Shown: one piece after another, positions 60,429 to 64,000 of the stretch
Numbering within the stretch: the stretch's first letter is position 1
Layout of the letters: the number at the start of each line of letters is the position of its first letter
NCBI RefSeq assembly: GCF_022712275.1
Contig: NZ_JALAGU010000037.1
Span: 43,564-107,563 of the forward strand
Reading direction: 5' to 3'
Length of the DNA: 64,000 bases
Source of the DNA: Corynebacterium sp.
Lineage (GTDB): Bacteria; Actinomycetota; Actinomycetes; Mycobacteriales; Mycobacteriaceae
Made by a program: the position numbers and the translations under genes
Notes under the pieces: generated by a model
Told to the model about the DNA's origin: nothing
The model's database searches: none
The model's input: the letters and a program-made list of their open reading frames with translations, nothing else

Positions 60429-61265
60429 ATGGAGCATCCCGCTTACAGCCAGTTGCGTCCCGTCACTCCGTCAGCCGGAGTGGTGCTGTGTGACAACCCC
60501 AGCTACTCCGCTCTCGAAGGTACGAACTCGTGGATCATCCGGGCCCCGGGGGACCGTGTCGCGGTGATCGTCGATCCGGGTCCGCACGATGAGGGCCATC
60601 TCAATGTGCTGCAGGCGCAGGCTGAGGCCGCGGGCGCGGAAATCGCCCTGATTCTGCTCACCCACCACCATGGCGACCATGCTGATGGTGCTCCGCGGTT
60701 CCGTCAGCTCACCGGTGCGCCGGTCCGTGCCGCGGACAAGCGTTGGTGTGCTGGTGGGGAGGTGCTGGAGGACGGGGAGCTGATCAGTTTCGACGGTCTC
60801 ACCCCCACCATCGAGGTCGTCGCGACGCCGGGCCATACCGGGGACTCCCTCTGCTTCTTCATCCACGGTGCCGGTGGTGCGGCGGATACCGACGACGATG
60901 TCGAGGGCATCATCAGTGGCGACACTCTGGCAGGACGCCACACCACGATGATCTCGGAGACCTCGGGTGACCTGGGGGACTACCTCGACTCGCTGCGACT
61001 GCTGGACAAGCGCAGTCACGGCGTCCGCCTGCTGCCGGGTCACGGTCCGGACCGGGAGGACGCCGCGGAGGTCGTCGAGAAGTACATCAACCGTCGTGAA
61101 CAGCGCATCACACAGGTCACCGAGGCGGTGAAGAAGCTCGGGGAGGACGCCACGGTCGGTCAGATCGTCGACGAGATCTACACCGACGTCGACCCGGTGC
61201 TGCGCTCGGCGGCGAAGCAGTCCACCCGCGTGACCCTGCACTATCTGGGGCTGTCGACGAACTAG
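60429..61265 (+). CDS. MBL-fold metallo-hydrolase (LACTB2-like)
   Basis: 278 residues with the metallo-beta-lactamase motif THHHGDHADG (H79, H81, D83, H84), a later GHTGDSLCFF histidine, SGDTLAG aspartate and LLPGHGPD. The C-terminal winged-helix-like part (KLGEDATVGQIVDEIYTDVD, LHYLGL) is typical of LACTB2-type enzymes, some of which are RNA endonucleases. The substrate here is unknown. TAGGAT seven bases before the ATG predicts a leaderless mRNA. Confidence 0.88.
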   Translation: MEHPAYSQLRPVTPSAGVVLCDNPSYSALEGTNSWIIRAPGDRVAVIVDPGPHDEGHLNVLQAQAEAAGAEIALILLTHHHGDHADGAPRFRQLTGAPVRAADKRWCAGGEVLEDGELISFDGLTPTIEVVATPGHTGDSLCFFIHGAGGAADTDDDVEGIISGDTLAGRHTTMISETSGDLGDYLDSLRLLDKRSHGVRLLPGHGPDREDAAEVVEKYINRREQRITQVTEAVKKLGEDATVGQIVDEIYTDVDPVLRSAAKQSTRVTLHYLGLSTN

Positions 61266-61276
61266 GGGCAGCGGAG

Positions 61277-62542
61277 TCAGAGCCGGTAGGCCTTCGCCGG
61301 GGAGGCGGCGATGGCGACCGAGGCGATGGCGGACGCTACCAGCATGACCACGGCCAGCGGGGCGGGGTCCAGCTCGCCGTTGATGCTCACCAGCGGGGAG
61401 ACGAGTCCGGCCAGGCCGAACTGCAGGAAGCCGAGGACCGCGGATCCGGAACCGGAGGCCTTCGGCACCGCGCTGAGTGCCAGGGAGGTCGCGTTACCCA
61501 TGACCAGGCCCAGGGATCCGACGATGATGATCAGGGGGATCATGAGGCTGGTCGCCGGTGCGTTCACCATGACCATCAGTCCGAACAGGACCGCGCCGGC
61601 GAGGTTGACCGCGAGTCCAATGCGGGTGAGGTTCCGGATCCGGAACCTGACTGCCAGCTTCGACGCGACGATGCTGACCACCATGAGTGCCAGCGCGTTC
61701 AGGGCGAAAGCGAGTCCGTAGCTGACGGTGCTCATGCCCATGTACTTCTGGTACAGGAACGGGGACGCGGAGATGTAGGCCATCATCGTCGCGAAGCCGA
61801 AGGAGAAGGCGAGGACCGGGGCGATGAAGGCACGGGATTTCAGGCCGGATTCGGTGTTGCCGGTGTCCGTGGCTTCCACGGCGGCCCCGGGGGTGGCGTC
61901 CTTCCCGGTGAAGCGCGGGTGACTCTCCCGGATGAACGCGAGAATGCAGACCAGGGCGATCAGACCCAGTCCGGCGACGACCCACAGCAGACCCCGCCAG
62001 CCGATCGGGTCAGCGAGCAGGGACCCTGCGAAGGGGGCGAGGACCGGGGCGATGCCGCCGACCATCATCATCAGGCTCATGGCCTGGGCGGCCTGGGTGC
62101 CACGGTAACTGTCGGTGACCACGGCGCGTCCGATGACCATGCCGGCGGCGCCGGAGATGCCCTGGATCAGGCGGAAGACCACGAGCAGTGCGAGTGACGG
62201 TGCGAGCGCGGCGCAGATGGACGCCGCGAGGTAGAGCACGGTGCCGACGAGGAGCGGTCGACGGCGTCCGATGCGGTCGGACAGGGGCCCGAAGATCAGC
62301 TGGCCGACGGCGGCGCCGATGAGGAAGGTGGTGAGGGAAAGTTGCGCGCCGGAGGTGGTGGTCGACAGGTCGTCGACGATCTGGGGCATGGCCGACAGGT
62401 AGAGGTCGGTGGCGAAGGGGGCGACCGCGGCGAGAAGGCCGAGGGTGATGAGCAGTGCAGGGTAAAGAGACTGTTCGGTCTCTGCCTGCGGTGAGTCCGG
62501 CGTGGTGGTGCCGGCGGCTGTACTGGTGCGGGGGTACGACAT
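61277..62542 (-). CDS. Bcr/CflA-type MFS drug efflux transporter
   Basis: About 421 residues with 12 membrane helices. The N-terminal FATDLYLSAMPQIVDDL, the loop 2-3 motif GPLSDRIGRRRPLL and the motif C-like RLIQGISGAAGMVIGRAVVTDSY are characteristic of the Bcr/CflA (DHA1) proton antiporters for drugs and metabolites. I chose ATG 62542; an upstream in-frame TTG overlaps the AAAGGA ribosome site. It is divergent from a MarR regulator that shares its promoter palindrome, so induction by a toxic ligand is likely. Confidence 0.88.
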   Translation of the reverse strand: MSYPRTSTAAGTTTPDSPQAETEQSLYPALLITLGLLAAVAPFATDLYLSAMPQIVDDLSTTTSGAQLSLTTFLIGAAVGQLIFGPLSDRIGRRRPLLVGTVLYLAASICAALAPSLALLVVFRLIQGISGAAGMVIGRAVVTDSYRGTQAAQAMSLMMMVGGIAPVLAPFAGSLLADPIGWRGLLWVVAGLGLIALVCILAFIRESHPRFTGKDATPGAAVEATDTGNTESGLKSRAFIAPVLAFSFGFATMMAYISASPFLYQKYMGMSTVSYGLAFALNALALMVVSIVASKLAVRFRIRNLTRIGLAVNLAGAVLFGLMVMVNAPATSLMIPLIIIVGSLGLVMGNATSLALSAVPKASGSGSAVLGFLQFGLAGLVSPLVSINGELDPAPLAVVMLVASAIASVAIAASPAKAYRL

Positions 62543-62577
62543 GGTGTTGGCGAGATCCTTTCTATGCAAACATCGCT

Positions 62578-62587
62578 ATGCTAGCAT
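62578..62587. promoter_or_regulatory. Palindrome giving -10 elements in both directions between MFS and MarR genes
   Basis: ATGCTAGCAT is a perfect 10-bp palindrome. It contains TAGCAT on each strand (plus 62582-62587, minus 62583-62578), so one site can supply both divergent -10 boxes. The rightward box ends six bases before the MarR ATG, predicting a leaderless mRNA. A MarR dimer on this site would repress both genes. Confidence 0.6.
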
Positions 62588-62593
62588 TGATAC

Positions 62594-63067
62594 ATGCGGG
62601 AGCGTAAGATCCTCGACATGACTCATGTCGGAACCGGGGACACGCCACGGAGCACACCGGGGGACTCGACTGGGGAGATCGCGGATCTGCTGCTGCGGGT
62701 CGCGCGCAAGATCCAGATGGCGGAGCCGGGCGAGGGCATTGAACTCACCCACCTTGAGGGGTTGGTCATGACCCGTATCGACGACGAGCCGGGCATCACG
62801 CCCACGGAACTCCGCGCCGCACTGAACCTCAAGAGCAGCAACATGAGCGCGACGCTGCGTTCACTGGAGGCCAAGGGTCTCATCGAGCGCGCCCGGGACG
62901 AACACGACGGACGCATGGTGCGTATCCGGCCGACCCCTTTCTCGGCGGAGAACCTCTTGCGTGTCCGTGCGGGGTGGGCGGAGATGCTCGCCGACCTCCT
63001 GCCGGATGCCGCGGAGAACGCTCACCTGGCAGCTGTGCTGCGCCGTCTCGACGCCGGGCTGGGCTGA
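62594..63067 (+). CDS. MarR-family transcriptional regulator
   Basis: 157 residues with a winged helix-turn-helix: HLEGLVMTRIDDEPGITPTELRAALNLKSSNMSATLRSLEAKGLIERARDEHDGR, where DGR is the wing tip. It probably autoregulates and controls the divergent efflux pump. The last 46 bp overlap the end of the convergent EamA-type gene. Confidence 0.88.
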   Translation: MRERKILDMTHVGTGDTPRSTPGDSTGEIADLLLRVARKIQMAEPGEGIELTHLEGLVMTRIDDEPGITPTELRAALNLKSSNMSATLRSLEAKGLIERARDEHDGRMVRIRPTPFSAENLLRVRAGWAEMLADLLPDAAENAHLAAVLRRLDAGLG

Positions 63068-63981
63068 GCTCCGGGCTGCGTCCTGCGCCGGGGTCTGGGG
63101 CGGGGTGCGACAAGTACGACGAGCGCCAGGGCGACGCACGCCATACCGACCCAGCCGGAGCCACTGAGCTGCTCACCGACAACCACGACCGCCAGCAGCG
63201 CGGCGACAGCGGGTTCCAACAGTGTCACCGTCGTCGCCGTGGACGGGTTCAGCCGGGTCAGTCCGTACCCGAAGACCAAGTAGCCCAGGAACATCGGCAC
63301 CAGCGCCATGTATGTCGCCACCCCGATGTTCTGCCACGAGTCAAGGATCGGTGCACCCGTCACTGCCAGTACCGGCAGAAGCATCAGGCCGCCCAGGCCG
63401 AAGACGGAGCCCATGGCCGCACCGCGGCTGACGGGGCGTCCTGAGGTGGTGATCATCAGCTGGAATGACACCCATGAGTACAGGGCGTAGGACGCGCCTG
63501 CCGGCAGTCCCAGCAGGACGCCGGGGACCACGTCGTCGGCGTCCACCGTCCCGGACCCACCGCCGTGCGAGGTGCACAGCAGGACTGCGCCGATCACTCC
63601 CGGCACCAGCGCCAGGAACCACCGACGGGAGGGAGGACGCCGCGTCGTCACCCACTCCAGGACACCGGCGAACAGTGGAGCGGACGCCAGGGAAACAACC
63701 GTTCCCACCGCGACCCCGGCCAGGTGCATCGAGCTGTAGAAGGTCAGTGGGTAGACCGCGACCGCCAGCGCGCCGAGGACCACCATGCCCCAGCGGTCGC
63801 GGAGAGTGTTCCGGTGACGGCGAAGGTCGGGGAGGGCGATGAGCGCCTGGAGGATGCCGCCGATGCCCAGGGCCGCGGCGCCGGTGGCCAGCGGTCCCAC
63901 ACCCTCGTTGAAGGTGGCGGCGGTGCCCGTCGTACCCCAGAGCACGGCGGTGGTCATCACCGCGAGCAGTGCCGGGTGCAC
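63022..63981 (-). CDS. EamA-domain DMT permease
   Basis: 319 residues with ten helices in two EamA repeats (VLWGTTGTAATFNEGVGPLA at the start; LEPAVAALLAVVVVGEQLSG in the second repeat), the RhaT/YdcZ-like drug/metabolite transporter layout. GTG 63981 has AAGGATCG just upstream. A basic, proline-rich C-terminal tail of ~30 residues is encoded in the stretch antisense to the MarR end and may be unimportant. The substrate is unknown. Confidence 0.85.
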   Translation of the reverse strand: MHPALLAVMTTAVLWGTTGTAATFNEGVGPLATGAAALGIGGILQALIALPDLRRHRNTLRDRWGMVVLGALAVAVYPLTFYSSMHLAGVAVGTVVSLASAPLFAGVLEWVTTRRPPSRRWFLALVPGVIGAVLLCTSHGGGSGTVDADDVVPGVLLGLPAGASYALYSWVSFQLMITTSGRPVSRGAAMGSVFGLGGLMLLPVLAVTGAPILDSWQNIGVATYMALVPMFLGYLVFGYGLTRLNPSTATTVTLLEPAVAALLAVVVVGEQLSGSGWVGMACVALALVVLVAPRPRPRRRTQPGAQPSPASRRRSTAAR

Positions 63982-64000
63982 CGATCCTTGACTCGTGGCA

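Overview
The window reads as a GC-rich chromosome segment of a Corynebacterium-type actinobacterium. The evidence is a giant type I fatty acid synthase with its AcpS, the MurT/GatD lipid II amidation pair, a WhiB protein, and a gene order (gatD-murT-dnaQ-like-leuA-lysC-asd-sigC-katA-mrp-pbp1a-whcA) that, from memory, follows the C. glutamicum chromosome. Many genes have a TAnnnT -10 element 6-8 bases before the start codon, the signature of leaderless mRNAs that are common in corynebacteria. No insertion sequence, prophage, CRISPR array or rRNA operon was seen. One tRNA (Pro, CGG) is present.

Layout. 1-13.8 kb: a lipid operon, acyl-CoA carboxylase alpha (biotin carboxylase plus biotin carrier) - carboxyltransferase - FAS-I - AcpS, which makes malonyl-CoA, uses it, and activates the synthase. 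13.9-15.1 kb: a frameshifted small membrane protein gene and a small ORF. 15.1-22.8 kb: an accessory catabolic island with an aldehyde dehydrogenase, a frameshifted DHDPS-family aldolase/deaminase, a flavin amine oxidase, an FCD-type GntR regulator, an AGCS sodium:amino acid symporter and an unusual Ldh_2-family oxidoreductase. Two promoters here carry a near-identical palindromic operator. 22.8-31.5 kb: MurT/GatD, a degenerate DnaQ-like protein, leuA with a leucine leader peptide and attenuator, a PIG-V-like membrane protein and a DMT transporter. 31.5-36.0 kb: iron uptake, with two tandem siderophore-binding lipoprotein genes (one killed by an amber codon) and a siderophore-interacting reductase fused to an O-methyltransferase-like half. 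36.1-38.5 kb: lysC (with an internal start for the beta subunit) and asd.

38.6-40.1 kb: two universal stress protein genes from a tandem duplication. The second has the island's operator in its promoter, a 15-unit 10-bp tandem array in its leader, and a second 10-bp array growing out of its stop codon. 40.1-45.9 kb: ferrochelatase, CoA-disulfide reductase-rhodanese behind a CsoR/CstR-like operator, a VOC protein, the ECF sigma factor SigC and catalase. 46-53 kb: a six-gene Mrp Na+/H+ antiporter operon with translational overlaps. 53.3-64 kb: an aldo/keto reductase, a secreted protein, tRNA-Pro, a metallophosphoesterase with a class A PBP, WhcA, a small DUF4177-like protein with RidA, an MBL hydrolase, a MarR/MFS divergent pair and an EamA permease.

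The observations most worth following are the shared operator linking the catabolic island to usp2, and the recurrence of short tandem arrays that start at or abut stop codons. Three genes are broken; two of the breaks are one-base homopolymer slips in the same sequence context, so sequencing error must be excluded for those.
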